From JAPPHA01 sp965220985 (lineage in GTDB: Bacteria > Pseudomonadota > Alphaproteobacteria > Rhodobacterales > Rhodobacteraceae), in the NCBI GenBank assembly GCA_965220985.1, contig OZ244854.1, positions 3,162,001-3,226,000 of the forward strand: a DNA stretch of 64,000 bases, in the 5' to 3' direction. Shown here in pieces: positions 51,368 through 61,316 of this stretch. The translations under genes and the position numbers were made by a program. The notes under the pieces were generated by a model. It was not told the origin of the DNA. It saw nothing but the letters and a program-made list of their open reading frames with translations, and ran no database searches. How positions within the stretch are numbered: position 1 is the stretch's first letter; each line of letters opens with the position of its first letter.

Positions 51368-52657
51368 CTACCGTACCTCGACTACCTGGGTTTCCACATC
51401 GAGGCCAAGGTTTTCGACGGTCAGCATTCCCATCTCGGCAAGCACCGAATACGCGGCGATCATCCCGTCACGCGATGCGGTGACCAGGTTGACGCGGGCC
51501 GTGCGGAGGTCCTGCTCTGCATCAAGGACTTCGAGTGTGGTCCTGGCGCCAAGGGTCCGTTCGATTCGCACGCCTTCCAGGGCTTGCTCCGCGGCCATGA
51601 TCTGCTGCTCGATTGCCTCGATCGAAGCGGTCGCGACTTGCCAATTGGAGTAGGCCACGCGTGTCGATTGGCGGGTCAGTGACGTTGCCTGGAGCAGTTC
51701 CGTGCGGCTTTGAGACACGGTGATCATCGCTCCTTGCTTCTGACTTCTTGCCTTGCCGGAGTCATAGAGCGTGAAGGTGGCCGTCAAGCCGGCGGAAAGA
51801 TTGCTGCTTTCCACGAATGGCCGATTGCTCTGCCGCACGGACTGCGAAATGTTCGCCGAGATGATCGGCATGTGGAGACGACTATCTCTTTGCAGCGCGG
51901 ATTCGGCCGCAGCGATGTTCTGCTGTGCGATCGACATTCTCGGGTGATTTCTGAGTGCGGATTCCTCGGCCTCAAGGACGGATGCCGGGAGATCGGGAAT
52001 GTACTGCGGCACGACCAGTTCCTGCGGATCCGATCCAACGACGGATCGGTAGACTTCCTGCGAGTTCAGCAACCGTCCGCGATTGAGTTCCAGTTCGGCC
52101 TGTGCTGCGGCGGTCCTCGCCGCCGTCAGGTTGACATCGGTCTGGGACAAGTTTCCGACATCGAAATTGCTTTGGGCTGCGGCAAGATGTTCGGTCAGTA
52201 TCTCGACATTGTTTTCCGAGAGTTCAACGACCTGCTCGTCGCGCAGGACATTCATGAATGCGGTGACCGCATTGAGGAGAATTGTCTGTTCCGCTGAGGC
52301 GAGCCTGTGTTGCTGCGATCGTGCCTGCCCCCTGAGCGCTTCGAGCTGAAAGCGCGCGCGACCCCCATCGTAAATCGTCTGGCTCAGTCCTACAGACAAT
52401 GTGGTGTCACTTGACGTTCGATCGCCTGACGACAGATCGTTCCGGACTCCCAGCCCGACAGACCCCGTGAACTGAGGAGACGCCACCGCGATCGATTGAG
52501 CCGTCGTTGCGTTGGCGGCGCGAATTGCATCAAGGCTGAGCTGGATCTGCGGGTTGGTGGAATAGGCCTGCATCATCGCTTCGTTCAACGTCGTTGCAAG
52601 ACTTTGAACGGGCAACGAGAGGCACAAGGCCACTCCGAATATCGAACCAATTTTCAA
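51368..52657 (-). CDS. tolC: TolC-family outer-membrane channel protein
   Basis: 429 residues with a signal peptide (about 1-21, ending LAT). The mature sequence begins TLNEAMMQAYSTNPQIQ and has two OEP repeats of long helices, with VGLSQTIYDGG and GLTATFTLYDSG in equivalent positions. It would act with inner-membrane exporters (RND or type I). TTG start 52657 with GAGG eight bases upstream. It follows the pcm-like gene by 52 bases. Confidence 0.92.
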   Translation of the reverse strand: MKIGSIFGVALCLSLPVQSLATTLNEAMMQAYSTNPQIQLSLDAIRAANATTAQSIAVASPQFTGSVGLGVRNDLSSGDRTSSDTTLSVGLSQTIYDGGRARFQLEALRGQARSQQHRLASAEQTILLNAVTAFMNVLRDEQVVELSENNVEILTEHLAAAQSNFDVGNLSQTDVNLTAARTAAAQAELELNRGRLLNSQEVYRSVVGSDPQELVVPQYIPDLPASVLEAEESALRNHPRMSIAQQNIAAAESALQRDSRLHMPIISANISQSVRQSNRPFVESSNLSAGLTATFTLYDSGKARSQKQGAMITVSQSRTELLQATSLTRQSTRVAYSNWQVATASIEAIEQQIMAAEQALEGVRIERTLGARTTLEVLDAEQDLRTARVNLVTASRDGMIAAYSVLAEMGMLTVENLGLDVETQVVEVR

Positions 52658-52709
52658 TTTCTTGACCTCAATCCAGCGTTAACCCTATCGTGTCGCACCC
52701 GAGCCACGT

Positions 52710-53405
52710 TCATGACGCCCAGGCGAATTCCGTTCTTTCTTTCCAGCGCGATTCGAACGTGTGGTCCTTTTGGAAACCGGGAAGCAACGGTGCAGTGGCA
52801 TCGAATTCGTTTCGCCAGTGAATCTGTCCAGCGACCTTCTTCCCCAGACGCCCCCGGCAGACCTGACCGCTTCCGAAGAAGCCGAAGATCCGACCGCCGT
52901 CTTTCAGTTGTTCGACGATCGCGTCTGGAACATGTTCGACTGCACCCTCGATGGCGATCACGTCATAGGGTGCGTGGCGCGCATTTCCTTCGTTGAGCGG
53001 AGCCTTGACCACGATGGCGTTGTCGACATCGTGCCGGTTGAGCAGCGATTCAGCTTCCTTGGCGATCTGCGCGATTTCCTCGACCGCGACCACGGCCTGT
53101 GCCAATCTTGAAATGACCGCTGCCGAATAGCCCAATCCGCAGCCCACATCGAGCACCAGCTCGTCTGGTCGAATATCGAGGGAATCCAGCATCTTGGCGA
53201 AGTTCCTGGCATCCAGAATCACTCTCTGCCGGTCTGAATCGATCGGGATCTGGATATCGGCGTAGGCGACCGGTTTCATCGACGCTGGCACGAAAGCTTC
53301 CCTGGGGACTTCGAGAAGCGCACTGATCACTGAAAACTTCGTCACGTCCGACGGTCGAACCTGATTGTCGACCATCGCGACCCGCGCAGCGGCATTGGCG
53401 TCCAT
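52710..53405 (-). CDS. protein-L-isoaspartate O-methyltransferase-like protein
   Basis: 231 residues. The SAM-binding motif is LVLDVGCGLGYSAAVISRL, preceded by MVDNQVRPSDVTKF and PREAFVP, the form seen in alphaproteobacteria directly upstream of tolC. True Pcm enzymes have an extended motif at this place (GTGSGYQAAVLA), so activity on isoaspartate is not certain. Start chosen at 53405 by family N-terminus; Met at 53447 is the main alternative. Confidence 0.8.
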   Translation of the reverse strand: MDANAAARVAMVDNQVRPSDVTKFSVISALLEVPREAFVPASMKPVAYADIQIPIDSDRQRVILDARNFAKMLDSLDIRPDELVLDVGCGLGYSAAVISRLAQAVVAVEEIAQIAKEAESLLNRHDVDNAIVVKAPLNEGNARHAPYDVIAIEGAVEHVPDAIVEQLKDGGRIFGFFGSGQVCRGRLGKKVAGQIHWRNEFDATAPLLPGFQKDHTFESRWKERTEFAWAS

Positions 53406-53856
53406 GTTGGGGTGTCCCGTTCGGTTTGCGTTCGTCTGCTCCTTCATTCGCACAATTCTTCCCGAAGGGCAATTTTCCGCAGTTCCAATTTTTGTGATGC
53501 GCATCCTGTCGCGCTGCCGCGAACGTCACGGCGGATTTTTGGCAATTCCGTGACGGAGACGGGCGCGATGGCCGGTCTGCGGAACCAGGTGCGATCGAGC
53601 GGCAAGACGCGTACCCATCGACTCGCAGGCAGCGCGGCCTGGGCCTTTCGGATTGATGGAAGCGGGGCGCAACGATGATCGACATTGCGCGCGAACACGC
53701 TCCCTGAATTGCGCAGGACCGACTGGTGACGTTCAGAGATCCGTATTGCAAAGCCATGAATTGACTTGAAAACCCGCAAACAGGTTTTTACCACAATACC
53801 GGACATGTCGCGCGTCGATATGGGAATCCGGCAACCCGAGCAAAAGGAAGACTCCG
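53406..53856. other. 451-bp upstream region between the pcm-like and VOC genes
   Basis: Divergent promoters must lie here. Only short frames with no family likeness are seen, and some are antisense to the pcm extension. No RNA gene or repeat noticed. Confidence 0.5.
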
Positions 53857-54279
53857 ATGAATCTGAACACCTATCTGTTTTTCGACGGAAACTGCCGCGA
53901 GGCATTCGAGTTCTATCAATCCGTGTTCGGTGGCGACTTCTCGGCCTTCATGACCTATGGCGACGGGCCGGAGGAAATGCAGATCCCCGACGACCACAAG
54001 AATCAGATCATGCATGTCTCGTTGCCCGTGGGCACAACGACACTGATGGGCAGCGACCGGTGGGTCGGCAATTCGCATCCGTTCAACGCCGGCAACAATT
54101 TCGGTATTGCCATCGGCTTGCAGGACAAGGAACGGAGCGACGAATTGTTCGCCAGGCTCTCGGAAGGCGGAGAGGTCACGATGCCGATGGAGACGGTTTT
54201 TTGGGGAGACTATTTCGGAAGTCTCAAGGATCGGTTTGGCGTGGAGTGGATGATCAGTTGCGAATTGCCCGCGAAATAG
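53857..54279 (+). CDS. VOC-family protein, PhnB-like
   Basis: 140 residues: LNTYLFFDGNCREAFEFYQSVFGG, then GDGPEEMQIPDDHKNQIMHVSL, and VFWGDYFGSLKDRFGVEWMIS. This is the PhnB-like glyoxalase/bleomycin fold, usually annotated 3-demethylubiquinone methyltransferase-like without proof. AAGGAAG lies a normal distance before the ATG. Confidence 0.88.
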   Translation: MNLNTYLFFDGNCREAFEFYQSVFGGDFSAFMTYGDGPEEMQIPDDHKNQIMHVSLPVGTTTLMGSDRWVGNSHPFNAGNNFGIAIGLQDKERSDELFARLSEGGEVTMPMETVFWGDYFGSLKDRFGVEWMISCELPAK

Positions 54280-54475
54280 GTCGCAACCGAATGCTTCTGC
54301 GCAAGCCCATCTTCCAGATCAACCAACGTGTTCGGGTGCAGTTCGGCATGACGGCCTCGAAAAGCGACGGAAGACGATCATGCCCTCGACCATGCAGCGG
54401 GCGAAGCGACGTGCTGGCACGTTCGGTCGAAAATTCCGCTCGCAATCCCGGTTTGTGAAATAAGGAGGCACAACC

Positions 54476-55105
54476 TTGGAGCAGGTCAAATTCACCAAAA
54501 TGAAGGATGGCGATCGCCAGGACTACGCATTCCTGTCGCGGCATGAAGCCGAGTACATGCGCGGGACGGCCGATCGGCTGCTGCAGGCGATGGAGGAACT
54601 CGACGAGAGCTTGTCGGGATACCAGGTGACTCGGCTCGGACATTCGATTCAGTCCGCAACCCGGGCATGGCGTGACGGTGCGGACATTGACTGGGTCGTA
54701 TCGGCATTGTTGCACGACATTGGCGACATCTATGCCCCGTGCAATCACGATGAGTACGCCGCTTCGGTTCTCAAGCCGTTTGTTCGAGAACAGTGTCGTT
54801 GGGTCGTCGAAAAGCACGGCGATTTCCAGATGATCTATTACGGGCACCACATTGACGCCAACCCCAACAAGCGTGACCGCTATCGCGGACACAAGTTCTT
54901 CGATGACTGCGCGGAGTTCTGCGAAAGATGGGATCAGGCGAGCTTTGACCCCGATTACGACAGCTTGCCGCTCTCGTTCTTTGCGCCCATGGTGCACGAG
55001 GTTTTCGCGCGGCAACCTCATGATCCGCTCGTGCTCGGAGCAAGCGATCGTCCCTTGGTCGATCCGGAAGTTGCGAAAGAACGGGCAAGGCACGGACAGG
55101 ATTGA
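54476..55105 (+). CDS. HD-domain protein, possible MIOX/PhnZ-like diiron enzyme
   Basis: 209 residues. Metal ligands in order: His56 (GHSIQ), His80-Asp81 (LLHDIGD), His91 (NHDEYA), His114 (EKHGDF) and Asp153 (RWDQASFD), the H-HD-H-H-D set. The spacing from His56 to His80 (24) equals that of PhnZ (34 to 58). Such six-ligand HD sites hold two metals and either hydrolyse phosphates or act as diiron oxygenases; sequence alone does not say which. The TTG start has AGGAGG seven bases upstream. Its nearest genes give no metabolic clue. Confidence 0.75.
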   Translation: MEQVKFTKMKDGDRQDYAFLSRHEAEYMRGTADRLLQAMEELDESLSGYQVTRLGHSIQSATRAWRDGADIDWVVSALLHDIGDIYAPCNHDEYAASVLKPFVREQCRWVVEKHGDFQMIYYGHHIDANPNKRDRYRGHKFFDDCAEFCERWDQASFDPDYDSLPLSFFAPMVHEVFARQPHDPLVLGASDRPLVDPEVAKERARHGQD

Positions 55106-55400
55106 ATCCCGCCAGGCTCGCATTCTGATTTCATAGCGGTGCGGCAGTTTGTAGCGTTCGGCCTGTTCCGGCGAAATGGCTGAAGAATCCGAAAGGGCAA
55201 TCATCTGCCTTGAGCGCCGAATGAACGTTTGAGCATTCCGAGGCCTGACAGCCAAACATCGCGACGGCTGCCTTGTTTTTGATTGCCAATTCATTCGTTT
55301 GGTCATTGTCAGCCCTCGAACCCGGCAGTTTCGGCTTTACTCATCCGAACTGCCGGTTAAGTAACGGCTGATGTCAGGAAAGAGATGCGGGATCGCCTCC

Positions 55401-58157
55401 ATGCCAATGCCAAAGAACTTTGATTTTCGCCGATGTGAAGAGGACATCGCGCAACGCTGGGATGCCGCCGGGGCATTTCGGGCCGGCGCGAACGCGCGCG
55501 ACGGGGCGGACAGCTATTGCATCATGATCCCGCCGCCGAACGTGACGGGCAACCTGCACATGGGGCATGCCTTCAACAACACGTTGCAGGATATCCTCAT
55601 TCGCTGGCACCGCATGAGGGGCTTCGACACGCTTTGGCAGCCGGGCCAGGATCATGCAGGCATCGCCACGCAGATGGTCGTCGAGCGGCAACTCGCGGAA
55701 AAAGGACTGCCGGGACGCCGGGAAATGGGCAGAGAGGCGTTTCTGGAGCGCATTTGGGAATGGAAAGAGGAGTCGGGTGGCACCATCATCAACCAGCTCA
55801 AGCGACTGGGCGCGTCATGCGACTGGGATCGAAACCGATTCACCATGGACAAGTCGTTTCACGATGCGGTGCTCAAGGTGTTCGTGTCGCTGTACAAGAG
55901 CGGGCTGATCTATCGCGGCAAAAGGCTGGTCAACTGGGATCCTCACTTCGAGACCGCCATATCCGACCTCGAAGTCAACCAGATCGAGGTCAGGGGAAAG
56001 ATGTGGCGGTTGCGCTATCCTCTCGCGGACGGCCTCACGTACAAGCACCCCGTTGCCCACGACGACGAAGGCCAACCCACAGAATTCGAGGACCGGAACT
56101 ACCTTGTAGTCGCGACCACCCGTCCAGAGACGATGCTCGGCGATACGGGCGTCGCCGTTCATCCCGAAGACGCCAGGTACCAGGACCTTGTCGGGCAACA
56201 CGTGGTGCTGCCGCTGACAGGTCGCAAGGTTCCGATCGTCGCCGACTCCTACGCTGATCCCGAAAAGGGAACCGGTGCTGTCAAGATGACGCCGGCGCAT
56301 GATTTCAACGACTTCGATGTCGGACAGCGAACCGGTTTGCGCACGATCAACGTCATGACCGAGAGCGCAGCGATGTCTCTCGAGGGCAATGATGAGTTCC
56401 TGGAGGACTGCTCGCCGTCCTCGGAAACCATGGCGCTACATGGCGTCGACAGATTCGAGGCCCGCAAGCGCATCGTTGACCTCGCCGAAGCCCAAGGCTG
56501 GCTGGACGGGGTGGACGACGACAATCACATCGTTCCGCACGGAGACCGATCCGGGGTCCCGGTAGAGCCTTTCCTGACCGACCAGTGGTTTGTCGACGCC
56601 GCGAAGCTCGCGGGGGACGCGATCGAGGCCGTGCGTTCCGGTGAAACCAGGATAATTCCCGAGCAGCACGAGAAATCCTACTTCCGCTGGCTCGAGCACA
56701 TCGAGCCCTGGTGCATTTCAAGGCAACTCTGGTGGGGGCACCAGATACCGGTCTGGTACGACGAGGATGGAGGAATCTATTGCGAGACGACCGAAGAGGA
56801 GGCCATCGAGGCTGCCGGCGGCCGGCCGATCGTCAGGGACGAAAACGTTCTGGACACCTGGTTCAGTTCTGCCCTTTGGCCGTTCGGGACCTTGGGTTGG
56901 CCAGAGGCGACACCGGAGCTCGCGCGGTACTACAAGACCGACGTGCTCGTGACCGGTTTCGACATCATTTTCTTCTGGGTGGCCAGAATGATGATGATGG
57001 GCCTGAACCAGATGAACGAGGTGCCCTTCCACACGGTCTACGTTCATGCTCTGGTCCGCGACGAAAAGGGCAAAAAGATGTCGAAATCGCTCGGCAACGT
57101 TCTCGACCCGATCGAACTGATCGACGAATTCGGGGCCGATGCGGTCAGATTCACGCTGACCTCGATGGCAGCAATGGGGCGGGATCTCAGGCTGTCGAGA
57201 GGACGGGTTCAAGGCTATCGAAACTTCGGAACCAAGTTGTGGAATGCCGCCAGATTTGCCGAAATGAACGCGTGCCGGCCGTCTGATGACTTCGATCCGT
57301 CATCGGTGGTGCAGCCGGTCAACAAGTGGATCGTCGGCGAGACCGCGCGGGTTCGCGAGGCCGTCGACCTCGCCCTTTCCGAGTACCGTTTCAACGATGC
57401 GGCCAACAGCTTGTACAGCCACGTCTGGGGCCGGGTTTGCGACTGGTATGTCGAATTCTCGAAGCCGCTTTTTTCCGAAGGCGATGCCGCAGCCGTGGAG
57501 GAGACCCGCGCGACGACGGCTTGGGTCATCGAGCAGTGTCTCGTCCTTCTTCATCCGATCATGCCTTTCATCACCGAGCAGATCTGGAACGAAACCCCGG
57601 GACGATCCGGCATGCTGGTTCATGCAACTTGGCCGGAATACCGGAGTTCCGATCTTCTTGACGACGAATCGGAACGGGAGATGAACTGGGTCATCGACTT
57701 GATCGAACAGATCCGATCGATCCGCGCGGAACTCAGGGTTCCGGCAGGCGTGACCATCCCGGTCTCGTTCACCGATCTCGATCAGGCGGGCCAGAAGTCT
57801 CTCGACAACAACGCGGCGATGATCAGGCGTCTTGCGCGCACGGAGGAGATCTCGAAAAGGGATCAGGTTCCCGACGACGGGGTCACGGTGTCGGTCAATG
57901 GCGGAACATTCTGCCTCGAACTGTCGGACGTCATCGACATGGCTGCCGAGCGCAAACGGTTGATGAAATCTCGACAGGATCTCGAGAAGGATCTTGAAAA
58001 GCTCCGCTCGCGCCTGTCTGACGAGAGGTTCGTTGCGAATGCTCCTGAACACATCGTCGACGAGCAGCGGGCAAGGATCGAGGCGGCAGATGAAGAACTG
58101 TCGAGATTGAATGAAGCGATCAAGCGGGTCATGCCTGCCGAGTCGATTGATGCCTAA
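55401..58157 (+). CDS. valS: valyl-tRNA synthetase
   Basis: 918 residues. The class I HIGH motif is GNLHMGHAF (about 50-58), the KMSKS loop is GKKMSKSLGN (about 555-563) and the editing domain carries the TTRPETMLGDTGV motif. The C-terminal coiled-coil arm (LMKSRQDLEKDLEKLRSRL) is typical of ValRS. Start ATG 55401; a longer frame (55371) has no better ribosome-binding site. Confidence 0.96.
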   Translation: MPMPKNFDFRRCEEDIAQRWDAAGAFRAGANARDGADSYCIMIPPPNVTGNLHMGHAFNNTLQDILIRWHRMRGFDTLWQPGQDHAGIATQMVVERQLAEKGLPGRREMGREAFLERIWEWKEESGGTIINQLKRLGASCDWDRNRFTMDKSFHDAVLKVFVSLYKSGLIYRGKRLVNWDPHFETAISDLEVNQIEVRGKMWRLRYPLADGLTYKHPVAHDDEGQPTEFEDRNYLVVATTRPETMLGDTGVAVHPEDARYQDLVGQHVVLPLTGRKVPIVADSYADPEKGTGAVKMTPAHDFNDFDVGQRTGLRTINVMTESAAMSLEGNDEFLEDCSPSSETMALHGVDRFEARKRIVDLAEAQGWLDGVDDDNHIVPHGDRSGVPVEPFLTDQWFVDAAKLAGDAIEAVRSGETRIIPEQHEKSYFRWLEHIEPWCISRQLWWGHQIPVWYDEDGGIYCETTEEEAIEAAGGRPIVRDENVLDTWFSSALWPFGTLGWPEATPELARYYKTDVLVTGFDIIFFWVARMMMMGLNQMNEVPFHTVYVHALVRDEKGKKMSKSLGNVLDPIELIDEFGADAVRFTLTSMAAMGRDLRLSRGRVQGYRNFGTKLWNAARFAEMNACRPSDDFDPSSVVQPVNKWIVGETARVREAVDLALSEYRFNDAANSLYSHVWGRVCDWYVEFSKPLFSEGDAAAVEETRATTAWVIEQCLVLLHPIMPFITEQIWNETPGRSGMLVHATWPEYRSSDLLDDESEREMNWVIDLIEQIRSIRAELRVPAGVTIPVSFTDLDQAGQKSLDNNAAMIRRLARTEEISKRDQVPDDGVTVSVNGGTFCLELSDVIDMAAERKRLMKSRQDLEKDLEKLRSRLSDERFVANAPEHIVDEQRARIEAADEELSRLNEAIKRVMPAESIDA

Positions 58158-58295
58158 AGGCCTGTCACGTCACGATCTTCTGGTCCGTGGGCCGCTCGCG
58201 GTGAATCGTGAATCGGTCTCTCGCCAAGTCGACGCTTCCTTCGTGGCGGCAGGTGCCGATTCCATTCCTGCGTTGATCGAGACGATCAGCACGAC

Positions 58296-59420
58296 ATGGA
58301 CGCCGATGGGGTTGTGGCGGTGCGCCTGAGAGAGCTGATCAACGAGCTGCCGGCTTCGGTCCCCTTTGTCGGTCCCGAAGCCCAGGAACGCATGCGGGGA
58401 CGAGGATTCCGCGCGCGAATTGGTGCCAATGAGAGCGTGTTCGGACCATCTCCAAAGGCGCTCAAAGCGATGCAGGAAGCGGCTGCAGATTGCTGGAAGT
58501 ACGGAGATCCGGAGAACCATGACTTGCGTCATGCGTTGGCTCATCTGCACGGTGTGCGGCCCGAGAACATCGTCGTTGGAGAGGGCATCGACGGATTGCT
58601 GGGGTATCTCGCGCGCATGACCGTCGATCAAGGCGTGCGTGTCGTGACTTCGCTTGGTGCGTATCCCACTTTCAACTATCATGTCGCAGGATACGGCGGC
58701 GAGTTGGTAACCGTCCCATATCGCGACGATTGCGAAGACCTCGAAGCGCTGATTTCAACGGCAGGTCAATCCGGCGCACGGCTCGTCTATGTTGCCAATC
58801 CGGACAATCCGATGGGGACGTATCACAAAGCGGATGCCGTCGAGGCAGCGATAGGGAGCTTGTCCGGTGATTGCCTCCTGATTCTGGACGAGGCCTATAT
58901 CGATTGCGCTCCTGAGCCGCCGTGCCCGATCGACACGTCCAACCCCAACGTGATCAGAATGCGCACGTTCTCGAAAGTTCACGGAATGGCGGGCGCGAGG
59001 GTCGGATACGCGATCGGCCACGAGCATCTGATCGGATCGTTCAACAAGATCCGGAACCATTTCGGGATGTGCAGGATTTCGCAGGCCGGAGCGCTGGCGT
59101 CCTTGGAGGATACCGCGCATTTGCAGGACGTCATCAAGAGAATTGATCGCGCGCGTCGCCGGATCGCTGCCATCGCTGAGTCGAACGGTCTGCGATCGTT
59201 ACCGTCGGCTGCCAATTTCGTGGCTGTCGATTGCGGTCGTGACGGGAACTTCGCAAGAGGGGTCCTCGAGGGCCTGATTGCGCGAGACGTTTTTGTTCGC
59301 ATGCCGTTCGTCCCACCCCAGGACCGATGCATCAGGGTATCGGCTGGAACCGACCTTGACCTCGACATTCTTGAGCGCGCCTTGCCCGAGGCGCTGCGGG
59401 ACGCGACCGATGACGGATAA
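58296..59420 (+). CDS. HisC-like PLP aminotransferase of the ureide cluster
   Basis: 374 residues, fold-type I. The internal-aldimine Lys is in RTFSKVHGMAGARVGYA. IGANESVFGPSPKAL, VYVANPDNPMGT and RVSAGTDLDLD match the histidinol-phosphate aminotransferase group, but members of this group act on many amino acids. It overlaps puuE by 11 bases, so a role in purine-ureide use is likely. The start (58296) is weakly supported; GTG 58314 is an alternative. Confidence 0.85.
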   Translation: MDADGVVAVRLRELINELPASVPFVGPEAQERMRGRGFRARIGANESVFGPSPKALKAMQEAAADCWKYGDPENHDLRHALAHLHGVRPENIVVGEGIDGLLGYLARMTVDQGVRVVTSLGAYPTFNYHVAGYGGELVTVPYRDDCEDLEALISTAGQSGARLVYVANPDNPMGTYHKADAVEAAIGSLSGDCLLILDEAYIDCAPEPPCPIDTSNPNVIRMRTFSKVHGMAGARVGYAIGHEHLIGSFNKIRNHFGMCRISQAGALASLEDTAHLQDVIKRIDRARRRIAAIAESNGLRSLPSAANFVAVDCGRDGNFARGVLEGLIARDVFVRMPFVPPQDRCIRVSAGTDLDLDILERALPEALRDATDDG

Positions 59421-60294
59421 GGTCTATCCGCGAGACCTGGTTGGGTATGGTGGCTGCCCTCCCGACGCACAATGGCCGAATGGTGCACGGGTCGCGATCA
59501 ACTTCGTGATCAACTACGAGGAAGGTGGCGAAAACAGCATTCTCCACGGTGACGCGGCCTCTGAAGCTTTCCTGTCGGAAATCATCGGCGCTGAACCATG
59601 GCACGGACAGCGTCACATGAACATGGAGTCGATCTACGAATACGGATCGCGAGCCGGGTTCTGGCGATTGCATCGGATGTTCACTGAACGGGAATTGCCG
59701 GTGACGGTGTTCGGCGTCGCGACGGCAATGGAGAAAAACCCCTCAGCGGTCGCCGCAATGGTCGATGCGAATTGGGAAATCGCCACCCACGGCCTGAAGT
59801 GGATCGACTATCGAAACTTCGAAAAAAATGAAGAGCGTCGTCACTTGCATGAGGCAATCGACATCCAGACCAGCATGACCGGAAGCCGGCCAATGGGCCT
59901 TTATCAGGGTCGGACATCGACCCACACCCGGGTTCTCGCGAAGGAACTTGGCTTTGAGTATTCTGCTGACAGCTATGCCGACGATCTTCCGTACTACGAG
60001 GACGGACTCCTGATCGTCCCGTACACGCTCGATGCCAACGACATGCGTTTTGCAACCGCCCAAGGGTTCAACTCGGGTGACCAGTTCGAAAGATATCTCC
60101 TCGACAGCCTTGAAATTCTTTGCGCCGAAGGCAATCGAATGATGTCGGTCGGCCTGCATTGCAGACTTGTCGGCCGTCCTGGACGGGCCGCTTCGCTGGG
60201 TCGATTTCTCGATCATGTCATGCGGTTGGACGACGTATGGGTCGCAACGCGGATCGACATCGCGCGGCATTGGAGGCAGCATCATCCGGAGTGA
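59410..60294 (+). CDS. puuE: allantoinase PuuE (polysaccharide-deacetylase fold)
   Basis: 294 residues: MTDKVYPRDLVGYGG, FVINYEEGGENSILHGD, EPWHGQRHMNMESIYEYGSR and ATHGLKWIDYR follow the PuuE family. It opens the allantoin ring to allantoate and is unrelated to the metal-dependent amidohydrolase allantoinase. The start at ATG 59410 fits the conserved N-terminus; the preceding frame overlaps the aminotransferase. Confidence 0.93.
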   Translation: MTDKVYPRDLVGYGGCPPDAQWPNGARVAINFVINYEEGGENSILHGDAASEAFLSEIIGAEPWHGQRHMNMESIYEYGSRAGFWRLHRMFTERELPVTVFGVATAMEKNPSAVAAMVDANWEIATHGLKWIDYRNFEKNEERRHLHEAIDIQTSMTGSRPMGLYQGRTSTHTRVLAKELGFEYSADSYADDLPYYEDGLLIVPYTLDANDMRFATAQGFNSGDQFERYLLDSLEILCAEGNRMMSVGLHCRLVGRPGRAASLGRFLDHVMRLDDVWVATRIDIARHWRQHHPE

Positions 60295-60476
60295 GAGTCG
60301 TGCCGCCGCCTGAGCGAAAATTGATGTCCTGCTCCCAATGCAGAGGCGTAATGGTACGGAGTTTGACGCGAGACCGATTTGTTTCCAGAATGACGAAAAC
60401 CGTCCGATGAACAAACTGGTGAATTGATGGTCTTGAGATAGAGCGATTGTTTCAGATCGAGTGGCATGAGGAATTG

Positions 60477-61316
60477 ATGAGCGCAATCAACGACCGAAAC
60501 GCACCAGGCGGTCTTCCTGGCCAGGACACGCTCCTGAGCGGGAGGGCAGTGTTAACCGAGGCCTATGCCGTCATGCCGCATGACGTCATGCGCGATATCG
60601 TAACCAGCAACTTGCCGCATTGGAGAGACTCAAGGGCCTGGATTCTGGCACGCCCGATGACCGGATTCAGCGAAACGTTTGCCCAGTATCTGATGGAAGT
60701 GGCTCCCGGCGGCGGCAGTTCAGACCCCGAGCCGGATCTCCAAGCCGAATCCGTGATCTTTGTCTTGTCCGGGGCGTTGAATCTTGTGATCGGGGACGAT
60801 GCATCGGCGGTCGGGTGTGGCGACTACGCCTACATTGCACCCGGAGTTCAGTGGCAGGTTTCCAATGCGGCTGATGCCGAGCGACCAGCGCGCTTTGTCT
60901 GGATCAGAAAGCGCTATCAACTGGTCAAAGGGATCTCCGCACCCGATTCCTTCGTCATCAACGAAGCGAAAATCGAGCCAGAAGCAATGCCGGATTCCGG
61001 AGGCGCTTGGCTGACCACCCGATTCGTCGATCCAAGCGACATGCGCCACGACATGCACGTCAACATTGTCACCTTTGAACCGGGCGGGGTCATTCCGTTC
61101 ATGGAGACCCATGTCATGGAGCACGGAATCTTCGTCCTGGAGGGCAAGGCAGTCTATCGGCTGAATCGCGACTGGGTCGAACTCGAACAGGGCGATTTTG
61201 TCTGGTTGCGGGCGTTTTGTCCGCAAGCCTGTTACGCGGGCGGCCCTGGAAGATTCAGGTATCTCCTTTACAAGGACGTCAATCGCCACCCCGAACTTAC
61301 TCTCGCTGATCGATGA
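60477..61316 (+). CDS. allE: (S)-ureidoglycine aminohydrolase AllE (bicupin)
   Basis: 279 residues with two cupin barrels. N-terminal LLSGRAVLTEAYAVMPHDVMRDIVTSNLP is strongly family-like. The second barrel has HVNIVTFEPGGVIPFMETHVMEHGIFVLEGKAVYRLN, where the metal ligands (Glu, His, His) lie. It converts (S)-ureidoglycine to (S)-ureidoglycolate with release of ammonia. AGGA lies four bases before the ATG 60477. Its last bases overlap allA (ATGA). Confidence 0.93.
   Translation: MSAINDRNAPGGLPGQDTLLSGRAVLTEAYAVMPHDVMRDIVTSNLPHWRDSRAWILARPMTGFSETFAQYLMEVAPGGGSSDPEPDLQAESVIFVLSGALNLVIGDDASAVGCGDYAYIAPGVQWQVSNAADAERPARFVWIRKRYQLVKGISAPDSFVINEAKIEPEAMPDSGGAWLTTRFVDPSDMRHDMHVNIVTFEPGGVIPFMETHVMEHGIFVLEGKAVYRLNRDWVELEQGDFVWLRAFCPQACYAGGPGRFRYLLYKDVNRHPELTLADR

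Noticed and set aside
58111..58329. Small frame between valS and the aminotransferase
   Set aside because: No ribosome-binding site or homologue likeness; the overlap with the valS stop is probably chance. A leader peptide cannot be excluded.
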